Shown: positions 16,379-25,742, numbered from the stretch's first letter. The stretch: DNA of 64,000 nucleotides from Sphingopyxis sp. H050 (GCF_001468265.1 NZ_LNRZ01000002.1:1-64000); one strand, 5' to 3'. Notes: a model not told the origin generated them from the sequence alone. Numbers and translations: made by a program.

Positions 16379-16984
16379 TCAGATCAACCGGGCCATTCGG
16401 GTAAGCTTCGTGATCGGCAGAAGCCCGAAATAACGGCTATCGAACCCCTGAGGGTGATGCGAGCCGACATAGACCATGCCGGGCGGCACGATGCCGCTCC
16501 ATTGCATATGCTCGAGCTTCATCCCGTTGCCGGCGAAGGGGAGGGTCGTTCCCAGCCGGTGACCGTTGCAGAAATAGCGTGCGTCCATCGCGATCCGGGA
16601 CATGCGCGACGGCATCTCGATCTTGGTGAGGCGATCGCCCGGCACGCAGAGGGCAAGCTTGGTTACCGACACCGGCTCGGGGCCGGCGATCGGGTGCCGC
16701 AGCTCGAACATGACATAATCACCGCGGCGAATGGGACCCGCCGCCTTGCGCACCGCCCAGGCGTCGATCGACGGGCTCATGACGAGCACGATCCTCGGCA
16801 TCGCCACCGCCGCGCCGAAGGCGATCGGGAGGATCAGGGCGAGCGCGATCCACAACCGCCGCGGTGCCGCCGGCCTGCCGGGCGCGGGCGCGCCGAGCGC
16901 GGATGCCGCTTCGCGCGGCAGGCCCCGCAAGCGATGCCACAATGCTCCAAGCGCGTTAAAGAGAACCAAGGCGAGCCTGAGCAT
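16379..16984 (-). CDS. S26-family transfer signal peptidase (TraF/TrhF type)
   Basis: 201 aa. One membrane anchor (RLWIALALILPIAFGAAVA, residues 43-61) is followed by the catalytic serine block VMSPSIDAWAV (Ser72) and the lysine block VTKLALCVPGD (Lys109). C-terminal box E is GSHHPQGFDSRYFG. These peptidases process the pilin or cyclise it in conjugation systems. The ATG at 16984 follows GGAGGTGCAGG and overlaps the trbC 3' end by 29 bp. A second, diverged 3' copy survives at 15454-15610. It is not the pilus protein that shares the name TraF. Confidence 0.88.
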   Translation of the reverse strand: MLRLALVLFNALGALWHRLRGLPREAASALGAPAPGRPAAPRRLWIALALILPIAFGAAVAMPRIVLVMSPSIDAWAVRKAAGPIRRGDYVMFELRHPIAGPEPVSVTKLALCVPGDRLTKIEMPSRMSRIAMDARYFCNGHRLGTTLPFAGNGMKLEHMQWSGIVPPGMVYVGSHHPQGFDSRYFGLLPITKLTRMARLI

Positions 16985-17822
16985 CCTGCACCTCCTTGCT
17001 TCCGCCGAGGCGGGCATATTCCGCGAGCAGTCCGGCGAGCGCGCTGTCGCCGAACACCAGATAGGCGGCGCGGGGGCTCTCATCGTCCCTTTCGCAATAC
17101 GCCTGGGTCGGATCGCCGGGGATCATCGCCAGCGCCGGCACGCGCGTGACGCCATGCTGCCGAAAGACGATCGGATCCACGATGATCTGGACATTCCGCA
17201 TTGCGCAGCCCGGCCCCTCGCACCCGGGGTCGAGCCGCAGAATCTCGGCCGAGAGCTTGGCCATCGGTCCGACTTTTCGCAAACCTCCGGGCATGCCGCG
17301 AAACGCCAGCACGCCCTGAACCCGCTCGAGCTGCGCGGCATAGGCGCGCAGCACCGGGACGGGCATCGAGGAGGATACGAAGAGCACGGGCACCCAGCTT
17401 TTGGCCGCGGGTGCCGGGACGGTCTTCGCGAGCGCCTTTTCTTCGGATGGCTCGAGTCCGAGGGCCTGGCGCAGCCGTTTCGCCTGCGCCTCGCGCTGTG
17501 CTGCAAGACGGGCCGCGCCGTTACCCGCGGCGGCGCGGGCACGCGCGTCCATCCGCGCGTCCGGCATGCGCTTTCGCAAGCCGTCAAAAGCGCGCCGCCG
17601 TTCGGCCTCATGCTGGTTTCGGGGGAGCGTGGGAGAAGGGGTGGGCGCAGCCTCCGCCTTCTGCCGTGAAATCGCGCGCTCGACCCGCTCCATGGCGGCG
17701 GGTCCCTCCTCCTCCATTCGGGTTCGGGCAGAATCCTGCGCCAGCGCGGCTCCTGCCGCGAGCAGGGACAGGAGAAGGGCTGCGCTATTGCGGCTGAACG
17801 GCTTTGAGATACGCATCCACAC
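16956..17822 (-). CDS. trbC: TrbC, F-type pilin assembly protein
   Basis: 288 aa. A signal peptide (RNSAALLLSLLAAGAALAQ) and a charged, helical region (about 35-130) lead to the TrbC core: WVPVLFVSSSMPVPVLRAYAAQLERV, GVLAFRGMPGGLRKVG, and VQIIVDPIVFRQHGVTRVPALAMI. TrbC is a periplasmic protein needed for pilus assembly and is often fused to TraW. It overlaps the C-terminal traN part by 38 bp at its start and the peptidase gene at its end, so the whole block is one transcript. Confidence 0.92.
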   Translation of the reverse strand: MWMRISKPFSRNSAALLLSLLAAGAALAQDSARTRMEEEGPAAMERVERAISRQKAEAAPTPSPTLPRNQHEAERRRAFDGLRKRMPDARMDARARAAAGNGAARLAAQREAQAKRLRQALGLEPSEEKALAKTVPAPAAKSWVPVLFVSSSMPVPVLRAYAAQLERVQGVLAFRGMPGGLRKVGPMAKLSAEILRLDPGCEGPGCAMRNVQIIVDPIVFRQHGVTRVPALAMIPGDPTQAYCERDDESPRAAYLVFGDSALAGLLAEYARLGGSKEVQDAQARLGSL

Positions 17823-18900
17823 GATCCTTCATGTCGATCTGGATATCGGACTGGGCGCGGGCCTCGATGTCCGCATAATATTCGGAGAGGTCGATCTTGC
17901 TGAAATCGAGCGCCTGGAATTCTTCCGGTGTGAAGCCGCGGCACAGCGGCTTCTTGGGCGTACCCCAGGGATTGGTGTTGAACGACTTGAGCTGGGGACG
18001 CCCCTGTTCCTGGATGATCCGGCCGAGCTTGGTGTTGAAGCAGCAATGCCCGCGCGCCTTTTGGAGGCAAACGCCGAGAAAACTCGAGGCACAGTAGGTG
18101 CCGACCTCGTGGCACATGCCCGATCCGCGTAGCATTCCTGTCTCCATGTCCTGCTGGTCACAGCCCGAGAACAGGAAATCGATCATGAAATTGATCGCGA
18201 GGCTGATCGCGATCGATGTTGGATCGATGCCGACGATGAGCGCGTTCGCGCCGGCGCTCGCCGCCTGGCTCGCCGTGGCCCCGGCCTTGAAAGCGGTATA
18301 AGCTGCCTGCATGCCGGTGAAGACGCCCTTTGCGACCGCGATCTTTGTGCCGACCGATCCGATCGAGGAGCCCATGCCATCCTTCAGGATCTTGCCCTTG
18401 TCCTTGCAGCAATCGGACAAGGTCGTGCTGATCCCGGGCGGGCGGCACCGCATGCCGCGCCCGGAGAAAATCTCGATTGCGCCAAGGCAATTGCCGTCGG
18501 CATCGACCGCACCGTCGGGTACGGCACCCGGATCGGCGATCGCCGGTTCTTCCTCGATCGGACGGACCGCGGGATCGGCACATTGATTAGGCGAGCAGGA
18601 CGGCACGCCCCCGCTAGTCTTGGTGAGGCAGGCGAACTGAGGTCCTGCCGGACAGCTATATTCGCCGGCAGGATCGACGGCGCAGGCGACCTCCTGGATC
18701 GGGCAAAGGAACGCGCCCGAGGCGGTCGGCTGGCAATAGGTAATCTCGCCCGGATCGGACGCATCGCCGCTATTGTTAAGATCGGCGGCGCACATCTGGA
18801 GCGATTGCGCCGAGGCGGCAGGCGTCCAGAGTGTCGAGGCGAACGCGAGCGCCATCGTGAGGGTCAGAGCGTACAGGGTTGTTGGCCGGTGAGGAATCAT
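17785..18900 (-). CDS. traN: TraN, C-terminal part as a separate exported protein
   Basis: 371 aa with its own signal peptide (LYALTLTMALAFASTLWTPAASA). The second half contains the TraN C-terminal signature: SDCCKDKGKI, GTYCASSFLGVCLQKARGHCCFN, RIIQEQGRPQL and CRGFTPEEFQALDFSKIDLSE. TraN is a Cys-rich outer-membrane protein that stabilises mating pairs and selects recipients. Here the TraN homology is divided between this protein and the one encoded just upstream; the two genes overlap by ATGA (18897-18900). Two signal peptides argue for two exported chains rather than a frameshifted gene. Confidence 0.85.
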   Translation of the reverse strand: MIPHRPTTLYALTLTMALAFASTLWTPAASAQSLQMCAADLNNSGDASDPGEITYCQPTASGAFLCPIQEVACAVDPAGEYSCPAGPQFACLTKTSGGVPSCSPNQCADPAVRPIEEEPAIADPGAVPDGAVDADGNCLGAIEIFSGRGMRCRPPGISTTLSDCCKDKGKILKDGMGSSIGSVGTKIAVAKGVFTGMQAAYTAFKAGATASQAASAGANALIVGIDPTSIAISLAINFMIDFLFSGCDQQDMETGMLRGSGMCHEVGTYCASSFLGVCLQKARGHCCFNTKLGRIIQEQGRPQLKSFNTNPWGTPKKPLCRGFTPEEFQALDFSKIDLSEYYADIEARAQSDIQIDMKDRVDAYLKAVQPQ

Positions 18901-21005
18901 CGCACCGTCCCCGTGCAAACGAGATCCGCCCCCGCCAGCCGCACTGACTGCATCATGACGACCGCCTCTGGAAAATCGTCGAGGCAACCGCACGCCGATA
19001 CGACCTCCTCACCGGGACCCGCCGGGCAGCGATTGGCGCCGTCGCAGCCATGATAGAAGATGTCGGTGCCGCTCGGGTCGTTCTGCAAGGCTCCGACCAC
19101 GCCGGAAGGCGCCACGCCATTGTTCGCCTTGATCGCGCGCGTCTTGCAGATCGGCTCGCAGACCGGAACACTGCCGCGATCGGGTAGCGAAAAGCCGGTC
19201 GACCAAGTGACGAAAGCGCCGTCCTTCTGCCGGATGCGGTCGCCGAGCAACGTCTCGGTCGAGTGATCGATGATATAAGCGCCCCGGCTGGTGTCCGGTC
19301 GCGGTACATCGGCCGTATCGATCGCGCAGCGATAGCGCCGCGAGCGGAGAAAGAAGGGACGCCCGAGCGACACCGTGCAGGCGGCGCTTCCGAAGAGCCT
19401 TGTCTGGGGCAGGGGCCGCAACCCTGTCGCCGCGCCATTCCGGAAAGTCTCTACGCCGTCGACATTTTCATCGACGAGGCGGCAGGCCGGCTCCGCCGCG
19501 TAGCCTGAGCAGAGGTCAACGATGCGCTCGAACAATTCGCAACTCGTATCGACGCGGACCTCGACGTCGACGGCACCCCAGCGCTTGCCGTTGCCGCCCC
19601 GCACGCGCATCGCGACTTCTGCATCGCCAGTCTTGAACGCGGCCGTCAGGTCGATCGGCGTCGTATTGACCGGGTCGAGATCGACCGAACAGTCGCCGGA
19701 CGGAATGCCGTCGCCAAGCCAGGGACGCTTGCCGGCATAGCCGACGACCTGGCCGTTCAGTCGCGCTTGGACCCAATCGTCGCCCGCGATGCGGGTAATC
19801 CGCGCAGAGACGATACGTTCGGGCTTCATCACCCGGAACAAGGCGGCGTAGGTCGGCGGGGTGGCCGAGCAATTTCCCTCGCCCGCGAGCCGGTAGCGCC
19901 GGCAGTCGGGCCCGCAGCTTTGCACGAACTCGAACGGCCCCGATGCCGTTACGATGTCGTCATAGCTCCAGGATTTCACCGTCACCTCGCGTTCGATCGT
20001 GCAGGCCCGCGTCTGTTCGGCCTTGCCTGTGCCCGCTGGCGAGGCGAGGACGGCCTGGAAGACCGAGCTGGCTTGGGAAGCCGCGTTCGCGTCGCCCTGG
20101 ATTGCGGAAGGATTGCCGCGATAGGCTGTTTGCGGAAGCGACGGCGCGCCTGTGCAGGCGGTGGTCTCGGACCCGACATAACGGATTACCGGCTCGTCGA
20201 TGACCGCTTCGGCCACGCCATAACGGGGATCGGCCGTGGTCAAGGCCCCGATCATGCCGCCGCCGAGGTCGCGCAGAACCGATGCGAGATTACCCCAGGC
20301 AAGGTTCACGCCGCAGCTGTTGTTGATGCAATAGCATCCGGCCAATTCGGGTAGCTCGACTTCGGTCAACTTGATCCGGCGGTCCGCGCTGACATCCCAC
20401 CGGAAAGGGCGGCACTGTTCCCACGTTCCCGGCGCGCACGAGATGACTCCGTTCGCGCAAATGCCCGAGACCGGCACGCCGAGGCTCGATCGATCGTCGA
20501 TGGTCCCGTCGAGGTCACTGTCGCGAGCGACGCTGATCGTGGCGAGGTCGCCGCCCGCGCCGGGCTGGACGAGCACTTCCATCAAGGTCGCGGTCTTCCG
20601 GCACGCCAGGTTCGGCGTAAAGGCCTTGCTGTTATCGACAGTGCTGACGGGCTGTCCCGCGAGGCCGGGCGTCACATAGTTGCGCTGGATCGCCTCGCTG
20701 TCACCGCTCTTCGCGCGCGATGCCTCGGCCGCGCTTCGTGCCCGCTCCTCCATCGACTGCGCTTGAGCTGGGGATGAGCCTATCAGGGTGGCCAGCGCGG
20801 CTGCCACAGCAGACCGGTTCAGGGAGGGGCGCCTGATCCGCCGTGGCGCGGAAGCCGCGCTGGCCGGGTCTGGGGCGGTGCCGGGAGGGGAGGGCGGCAC
20901 CGCCCCAGTTCCGCATGGCCACCGGCGGCCGTCGAGGCCTTGGCGGGCGAACCTCCAAACGAGGCCGGAGAGCCATGCGAAATGATGGAAGGTCAGCGGT
21001 CTCAT
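18897..21005 (-). CDS. traN: TraN, N-terminal and middle part
   Basis: 702 aa, Cys-rich. It carries TraN strings such as AGCYCINNSCGVNLAW, a galactose-binding-like middle (ARLNGQVVGY, AAFKTGDAEVAMRVRGG), and a C-terminus CGCLDDFPEAVVMMQSVRLAG typical of the TraN core. The ATG at 21005 overlaps the traU stop (ATGA), but the first 80 residues are Pro/Arg-rich and a normal signal sequence appears only later (SAVAAALATLIGSSPAQAQ). Either the start is a non-ATG codon further in or the export signal is unusual. It is expected at the outer membrane together with the next gene product. Confidence 0.82.
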   Translation of the reverse strand: MRPLTFHHFAWLSGLVWRFARQGLDGRRWPCGTGAVPPSPPGTAPDPASAASAPRRIRRPSLNRSAVAAALATLIGSSPAQAQSMEERARSAAEASRAKSGDSEAIQRNYVTPGLAGQPVSTVDNSKAFTPNLACRKTATLMEVLVQPGAGGDLATISVARDSDLDGTIDDRSSLGVPVSGICANGVISCAPGTWEQCRPFRWDVSADRRIKLTEVELPELAGCYCINNSCGVNLAWGNLASVLRDLGGGMIGALTTADPRYGVAEAVIDEPVIRYVGSETTACTGAPSLPQTAYRGNPSAIQGDANAASQASSVFQAVLASPAGTGKAEQTRACTIEREVTVKSWSYDDIVTASGPFEFVQSCGPDCRRYRLAGEGNCSATPPTYAALFRVMKPERIVSARITRIAGDDWVQARLNGQVVGYAGKRPWLGDGIPSGDCSVDLDPVNTTPIDLTAAFKTGDAEVAMRVRGGNGKRWGAVDVEVRVDTSCELFERIVDLCSGYAAEPACRLVDENVDGVETFRNGAATGLRPLPQTRLFGSAACTVSLGRPFFLRSRRYRCAIDTADVPRPDTSRGAYIIDHSTETLLGDRIRQKDGAFVTWSTGFSLPDRGSVPVCEPICKTRAIKANNGVAPSGVVGALQNDPSGTDIFYHGCDGANRCPAGPGEEVVSACGCLDDFPEAVVMMQSVRLAGADLVCTGTVR

Positions 21006-22018
21006 GGCACGGGTATCCCGGCGCAGCAGATGACCTTCTCGAAGAGCATGAACTGGGCATTGTCCTTGCCAGGCGCGTGCTTGGCGCTCGTCCAGAGCGC
21101 ACCGGGGCGACCAATATTGACGCATTTGCCGCCTTTGACCGGCTCCATGATCTGGAGCTTGTATCGCGACTTGGTCCAGATCGGCTGGGGGATGAAGGAG
21201 CAGCCGTCTGCCGAGCTGATCGTCAGCGCGCCGAGGCGTCCCATCATGAAGGTGCCGCGCGCGGCGAGACCGGCCCACGCCTCGACGCTGTCGTCGAAAT
21301 GGATGTCGCCGGCGACGGGATAGGTCGCACCCCAGCTCCCCATGCACCAGAAGAGCGGATCGATGACCTTGCCAGCGGCCGCGGCCGCGCTGTCGCCCAT
21401 ACAGGCGAGACCTGCTGCGGGATTGCCGAACAATATCCCTTCGGGCTGGATGATTGCGCCGAGGGCACTCGATTGCCATGTCGGCAGCACCTCGGTGATC
21501 AGCGCGACGTCGAACCCGTCATTCTCAAGGCATGGCAGGTCGGTGAACATGTCGAGCATCGCCCAAACCGGCGAGATATAATAATGCATCTGCGCAAACA
21601 TTTTGCGGGTGTTGGTGCCGTCCGCGATCGACGACTGGCTCCCTTGCAAGCGTCCCCCAGTCGGCATCAGGTCAGCGCCAAGCGCGATCATGCAGCCAGG
21701 CTCGGTCACGACGTCGATCATCCGGTTCGGCGACCAGTAGGATACCTTCACCCCGAACCAGAACTGCACGCCCTTGCGACAGGCGCAAAGCGGCTTTGAT
21801 GCCGATTGCGCGTCGAGTGCCTTGTCGAGTTTGTCATAGCTTCCGATCCGGACGCCGCCGACGGTGATCGGGAAGACGCAGGTCCAGCGTACCTTGGTGA
21901 TCGGGTTGAAGATGGTGCCGGCTTCGCATTTCGAGGCATGAGCCTGGGAAGGCCAGGCAAGCGAGACGCCGAGACTGATCAGCAGGCCGACGAAGCACAA
22001 CGAAAGACGGTGCGTCAT
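21002..22018 (-). CDS. traU: TraU, mating-pair formation protein
   Basis: 338 aa with a signal peptide (LSLCFVGLLISLGVSLAWPSQAHA) and the many conserved cysteines of TraU: WTCVFPITVGGVRIG, PLCACRKG, EPGCMIALG, LACMGDSAAAAAGK, LFWCMGSWG and CCAGIPVP. TraU is periplasmic and important for DNA transfer more than for pilus growth. ATGA overlaps on both sides (with traW and the first traN gene) show tight coupling. Length and motifs are normal for the family. Confidence 0.95.
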   Translation of the reverse strand: MTHRLSLCFVGLLISLGVSLAWPSQAHASKCEAGTIFNPITKVRWTCVFPITVGGVRIGSYDKLDKALDAQSASKPLCACRKGVQFWFGVKVSYWSPNRMIDVVTEPGCMIALGADLMPTGGRLQGSQSSIADGTNTRKMFAQMHYYISPVWAMLDMFTDLPCLENDGFDVALITEVLPTWQSSALGAIIQPEGILFGNPAAGLACMGDSAAAAAGKVIDPLFWCMGSWGATYPVAGDIHFDDSVEAWAGLAARGTFMMGRLGALTISSADGCSFIPQPIWTKSRYKLQIMEPVKGGKCVNIGRPGALWTSAKHAPGKDNAQFMLFEKVICCAGIPVP

Positions 22019-22677
22019 CGCGGGGTCCCCTCCAGCGTGCGGCTCTTGGGGCCGAATTCCGTGAGCACCAACTGCGTGCCCGACTGCGCGACGATCACTG
22101 GCGCGGCGCTAAGACCGAGACGCTGCTTCACCCGCTCTTCGAGAATGTAGATTGCCCGGCCGCTCCGTTCGCCGAGTGCGATCGCATCGCCGCTGTCGGA
22201 GCCAAGCGCCGTGAGCAGGATAAAATCCGACGGCCCGGCAACCCGGAGCGCCCAGCCAAGGTCGCGCGGATGGACGATCACAAGGCGTTGCGGCATCTTC
22301 ACATAGGATAGCGGATTGAGGGTGAACCCCTTCGGGTAGACCATGCGCCCGTCGGGCAGCTTGATGTCGAATTCGAGCGTGTAGAAGGGCACCACCGTCC
22401 GCACCCGGTCCGTCGGTGCCGGAGGCAGAGCGGCCGCCTTCAGTGCGCTCCAGCGGCTACGCGGTCCAAAATTCTTGCTCATGTCACGGGGCAGTGTGGC
22501 GACCTTGGCCTCGATCTCGGCAAGCGCGTCGGGTTCGGCGATCGCCCAGGTGCGCCCGATTGTGCTATTTCGTGTAGCGATGACCGCTGCAGCCGAGGCG
22601 CTCGCGATTGCGCCACTCGCGAAAGCGACGAGCAGCCAGGCGCGCCGCCGCGCGACAGCTTCGTGGCTATAGCCCAT
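22015..22677 (-). CDS. traW: TraW, pilus assembly protein
   Basis: 220 aa. A signal sequence (AWLLVAFASGAIASASAAAV) is followed by the TraW pattern: GRTWAIAEPDALAEIEAKV, FYTLEFDIKLPDGRMVYPKGFTLNPL, and the late hydrophobic strands RLGLSAAPVIVAQSGTQL. TraW is a periplasmic pilus-assembly factor working with TrbC and TraF. It overlaps traU by 4 bp and the preceding small membrane gene by 11 bp. Confidence 0.94.
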   Translation of the reverse strand: MGYSHEAVARRRAWLLVAFASGAIASASAAAVIATRNSTIGRTWAIAEPDALAEIEAKVATLPRDMSKNFGPRSRWSALKAAALPPAPTDRVRTVVPFYTLEFDIKLPDGRMVYPKGFTLNPLSYVKMPQRLVIVHPRDLGWALRVAGPSDFILLTALGSDSGDAIALGERSGRAIYILEERVKQRLGLSAAPVIVAQSGTQLVLTEFGPKSRTLEGTPR

Positions 22678-22900
22678 GGCGCCGTCTCCAATGATGTGCG
22701 GGCGGGTCGGGAAATCCGATCAGCGACAGGACCAATGTGGCCACTGCGAGCGGGGTCAGCACCCAGATCAGCTGCCGCTCGTTGGATCCCGGTGCCGCCG
22801 CGAGGAGCAGAAGCATGCTCTGTACTACCTGGAGGAGGAATCCGCCGAGTACCATCCGGACCGCCTGCTGCGACGGTGCTCCTGAGATGAGCCCGTTCAT
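22667..22900 (-). CDS. Small two-helix membrane protein in the tra operon
   Basis: 77 aa starting at ATG 22900, which overlaps the stop of the previous gene in an ATGA junction. Two hydrophobic segments are visible: VRMVLGGFLLQVVQSMLLLLAAA (about 15-37) and LIWVLTPLAVATLVLSLIGF (about 44-63). I do not recognise the family. Placement between traC and traW is where TrbI occurs in F, but TrbI has one membrane span and a coiled coil, and this does not look like it. Confidence 0.7.
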   Translation of the reverse strand: MNGLISGAPSQQAVRMVLGGFLLQVVQSMLLLLAAAPGSNERQLIWVLTPLAVATLVLSLIGFPDPPAHHWRRRHGL

Positions 22901-23229
22901 CGCTGCCACCATTGGCGTAGCCGTGTCATGGCCCTCGCTGCCCAAGCCGAGAGAAGCAGCAACGACAGGCCGGTTGCAAAGCAGGTGGCGGCAACCAGCA
23001 CGCTAGCGCGGAGCACCATCATCACCGGCTGCTTGAGCAGGAGTCCCGCCGCCAGAACGAGCGCGCCCATGATAAAGGTCTCGACCGAAACCAGACGGAA
23101 GCGCCAGATGAAGGACTCAGACTCGAAGCGCGCGGCCAGCCGTTCCTCGACCAGCCGGTCGACGATCTCCATGTCGGCCACTGTCAGTTCCAGCGTCTCG
23201 GAAGAGGGGGCGGGCCGGGCGCGCATCAT
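22897..23229 (-). CDS. Small membrane protein in the tra operon, possible TrbI counterpart
   Basis: 110 aa. A charged N-terminal helix (SETLELTVADMEIVDRLVEERLAARFESESF, about 10-40) precedes two membrane segments (VETFIMGALVLAAGLLL and LRASVLVAATCFATGLSLLLLSAWA). ATGA overlaps with traC upstream and the next small gene downstream show that it is a working part of the operon. No family was recognised; position alone makes a TrbI-like role possible. Confidence 0.7.
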   Translation of the reverse strand: MMRARPAPSSETLELTVADMEIVDRLVEERLAARFESESFIWRFRLVSVETFIMGALVLAAGLLLKQPVMMVLRASVLVAATCFATGLSLLLLSAWAARAMTRLRQWWQR

Positions 23230-25742
23230 GCGACGTCACGCATCGACGGGCGGGGCCCCGCTGTGCTCCCGACCTCGTCCGGATCGACACCGGCCAACCG
23301 GCAAATCGCCTCGAGCGGGGAGAGTCCTTGATGGATCAGCGCTTCAAATGCCGCGACCTCTTCGGGCGCCGAGGTGTTGATCCAATAGGAGAAAGGATCG
23401 ACCACGAGGCGGGCGATGCCGAGCCCGAGCGGCGAGTCTATGAAGACCTCGGAATAATTGGGCTTTGAGTTACGAACTGATTTCAACAGGTCGAGGACGA
23501 ATCCCGAATAATCGAGAATCTTGTTGTCGACCGCGCGATCATAGGTCGACCCCTGCAGCAGGAACCGGGTCGCGGCATTCTCTAGGATCACCTGTCCGGT
23601 ACCGCCGAACAGCGCGAGGTCGTTCATGCTCTGCAGCACGATTCCGAACGATCCTCGATATTTGCGCGCGCGGCGATAGCCCTGGCCGAAGGCTTCGGCG
23701 AGGCGCGACAAGTCTTGGCCCTCGGTCCGCGTCATGAACTGCGCGGCTTCGTCGCAGAGGACGAAGCGCGGCCGATCGCGCGCCGAGAGATAGAGCTCTT
23801 GCGTGACCGCATTGACGACAACCATGACGATGACATTGAAGAGATCGGGCATCGCCTTCAGCCGCTCGAGCTCGAGCACGACGAACTCGTCGGAGCGGAT
23901 GTCAAGCGTGGAGGGGCCGTTGAAATAATGGCCATAAGCCCCGTCCGACCCGAAATCCCGGAGATTGAAGGCGAGTTCGCGCGCGGTCGGCACGAGATGC
24001 TCGACGCTGTCCAACCCGGATTCGACCCGCTCCGGATAAGTGCCGAGCCAGTCGCGCACCGCGTCGATACCATGATCCGCGCGGCCCGTGTCGATAGTCC
24101 ACTGGACAGCGGACTTCAGGAGATTCCATTCGGACGTGGTAACGCCTTTGCGCGTCGCGGCGTTCGCCATCTCGGCGACAATCGCAACCGCCATGCTGAT
24201 CGCCGACTGCTTGTCGTCCCCGTCGAGCGCTAGCCCCATGTCGAAGGGGTTGAGGACGAGCCGCTCCTCGCCGATGTCGATATAGCGGCCCGAGCACAAG
24301 GTACAAAGCTTGCGGTAGCTGCCGCCGATATCGATGATGCGGATGAGCGCCCCGCCGGCATAATATTGCTGGCAGAGATTGTTGAGGAGAAAGCTCTTGC
24401 CCGCGCCGCTCTCGGCCGACACGATGAAATTGTAATTGTTGATGCGCGGATCGAATAGATCGAGCGTCACGAGCTGGCCCTTGCGTCCAGTGTAGAGCAG
24501 CGACGGCCGCCCGCCGCCCCGGAAGTCGGTCTGCACGGGCGCCAGAAGCACAGCGGCCTTGACCGGCATTCGAAAGTCGCGTTCGAGGAGCCGCAGCGTT
24601 GTACGATCGGGATAGAGCCCGAACGGCAGGCTCATCACCAGCAGCGTTGGATTGAGATAGCTTTCTTCCTGCATCGAGAATGGCAAGGGCTCGCCTTCCC
24701 AAAGGCGCTTCGCCCGCGCGGCCATCTCGCGGGCATGGCCACGATCGCGCCCGAACACCCAGAGACACGGGATCACCCGGACGAACTTGGAATTCCCGGC
24801 CTCATCGAGAATCCAGCCGATCTCGTCGATCTGCTTGCCGACCTCGACGGCGAAACTCCCCGCCGCCTTTTGCGCGGAGAGGATCTGTGCGCGCTTGTGA
24901 ATCTCGAATTGAGAATGATCGAAGAGGACATTGAGCGTGTAGAGAAACGGCCCGCCTATCTGGTCGCTGTCCTCCGATGCGCCGCGCATCCCACCCAGGA
25001 AACGATTGGCCCGCTCGGCGGTGATCCGCCGCGCCGGCGCCTTCGGCGTAAGACACCGGGCGACCTGATTTCCAAGGAATACCTCGGGTCCTTCGAACAG
25101 AAGATCGGGGCCGGCATCAATGATCTGCTTGGCGATCGGCGGCGCCCCGACTGTGGTCCCATCGGCGAAGACGCCCGGCGCGGCATTGGCGACGCCGTTG
25201 AAAATCCGCCGGTAGAAGCAGATGATCTCCTCGGGCGGGAGACGCCGGATACCCAGTTTGGAAAGCTGCTCCTCGACCTGCCGGCGAAGATCCTCGCCGA
25301 GCGGCCGCCGCGTTTTGATCGACAACAGGGTGCGAAAGTTTCGGACCGGAATGCCGTGCAGCGCGTCGAGGCCATGGCGTCCTGCGCTCAGATAATCGCG
25401 CGTCCGGCGCGCCGAGGCCTGGATCAGCGGATCATCCCTGGTCTTGAGATCGAGAAAGGCGTCGAGCGCGTCGTCGATCAGCGGATCGGCGAAGGTGTGG
25501 ATCTGGAGAACCGTGCCGTCCGGGAAATGGATGTTCAGCAGTCCCTGGAGCGCGCCTTGGACGTGCGTAAACATATAGGCGGTCGGGACGATCTCCCAGG
25601 CCTGCCCCCAGCTGTCGTCAATGCACAGGAACGCCTCGCTGCCAGCGTCCCATGCGACCATCGGCAGATAGTTCGAGAAACTGTCCCGCTGCACGGCGCT
25701 GCGCATCCGCGCGAAGCTGAGGTTCGAGGACTGCCTGCTCAT
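23226..25742 (-). CDS. traC: TraC, VirB4-like ATPase of the F-type system
   Basis: 838 aa, the usual TraC length. Walker A is ESGAGKS (residues 444-450). A Walker B-like string FVLCDEAAQFM and the GQGYRRARKYRGSFGIVLQS block follow. The N-terminal half includes the TraC signature around NYLPMVAWDAGSEAFL. TraC is the inner-membrane-associated motor for pilus assembly. It overlaps traV and the following small gene by 4 bp each. Nothing is missing. Confidence 0.96.
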   Translation of the reverse strand: MSRQSSNLSFARMRSAVQRDSFSNYLPMVAWDAGSEAFLCIDDSWGQAWEIVPTAYMFTHVQGALQGLLNIHFPDGTVLQIHTFADPLIDDALDAFLDLKTRDDPLIQASARRTRDYLSAGRHGLDALHGIPVRNFRTLLSIKTRRPLGEDLRRQVEEQLSKLGIRRLPPEEIICFYRRIFNGVANAAPGVFADGTTVGAPPIAKQIIDAGPDLLFEGPEVFLGNQVARCLTPKAPARRITAERANRFLGGMRGASEDSDQIGGPFLYTLNVLFDHSQFEIHKRAQILSAQKAAGSFAVEVGKQIDEIGWILDEAGNSKFVRVIPCLWVFGRDRGHAREMAARAKRLWEGEPLPFSMQEESYLNPTLLVMSLPFGLYPDRTTLRLLERDFRMPVKAAVLLAPVQTDFRGGGRPSLLYTGRKGQLVTLDLFDPRINNYNFIVSAESGAGKSFLLNNLCQQYYAGGALIRIIDIGGSYRKLCTLCSGRYIDIGEERLVLNPFDMGLALDGDDKQSAISMAVAIVAEMANAATRKGVTTSEWNLLKSAVQWTIDTGRADHGIDAVRDWLGTYPERVESGLDSVEHLVPTARELAFNLRDFGSDGAYGHYFNGPSTLDIRSDEFVVLELERLKAMPDLFNVIVMVVVNAVTQELYLSARDRPRFVLCDEAAQFMTRTEGQDLSRLAEAFGQGYRRARKYRGSFGIVLQSMNDLALFGGTGQVILENAATRFLLQGSTYDRAVDNKILDYSGFVLDLLKSVRNSKPNYSEVFIDSPLGLGIARLVVDPFSYWINTSAPEEVAAFEALIHQGLSPLEAICRLAGVDPDEVGSTAGPRPSMRDVA

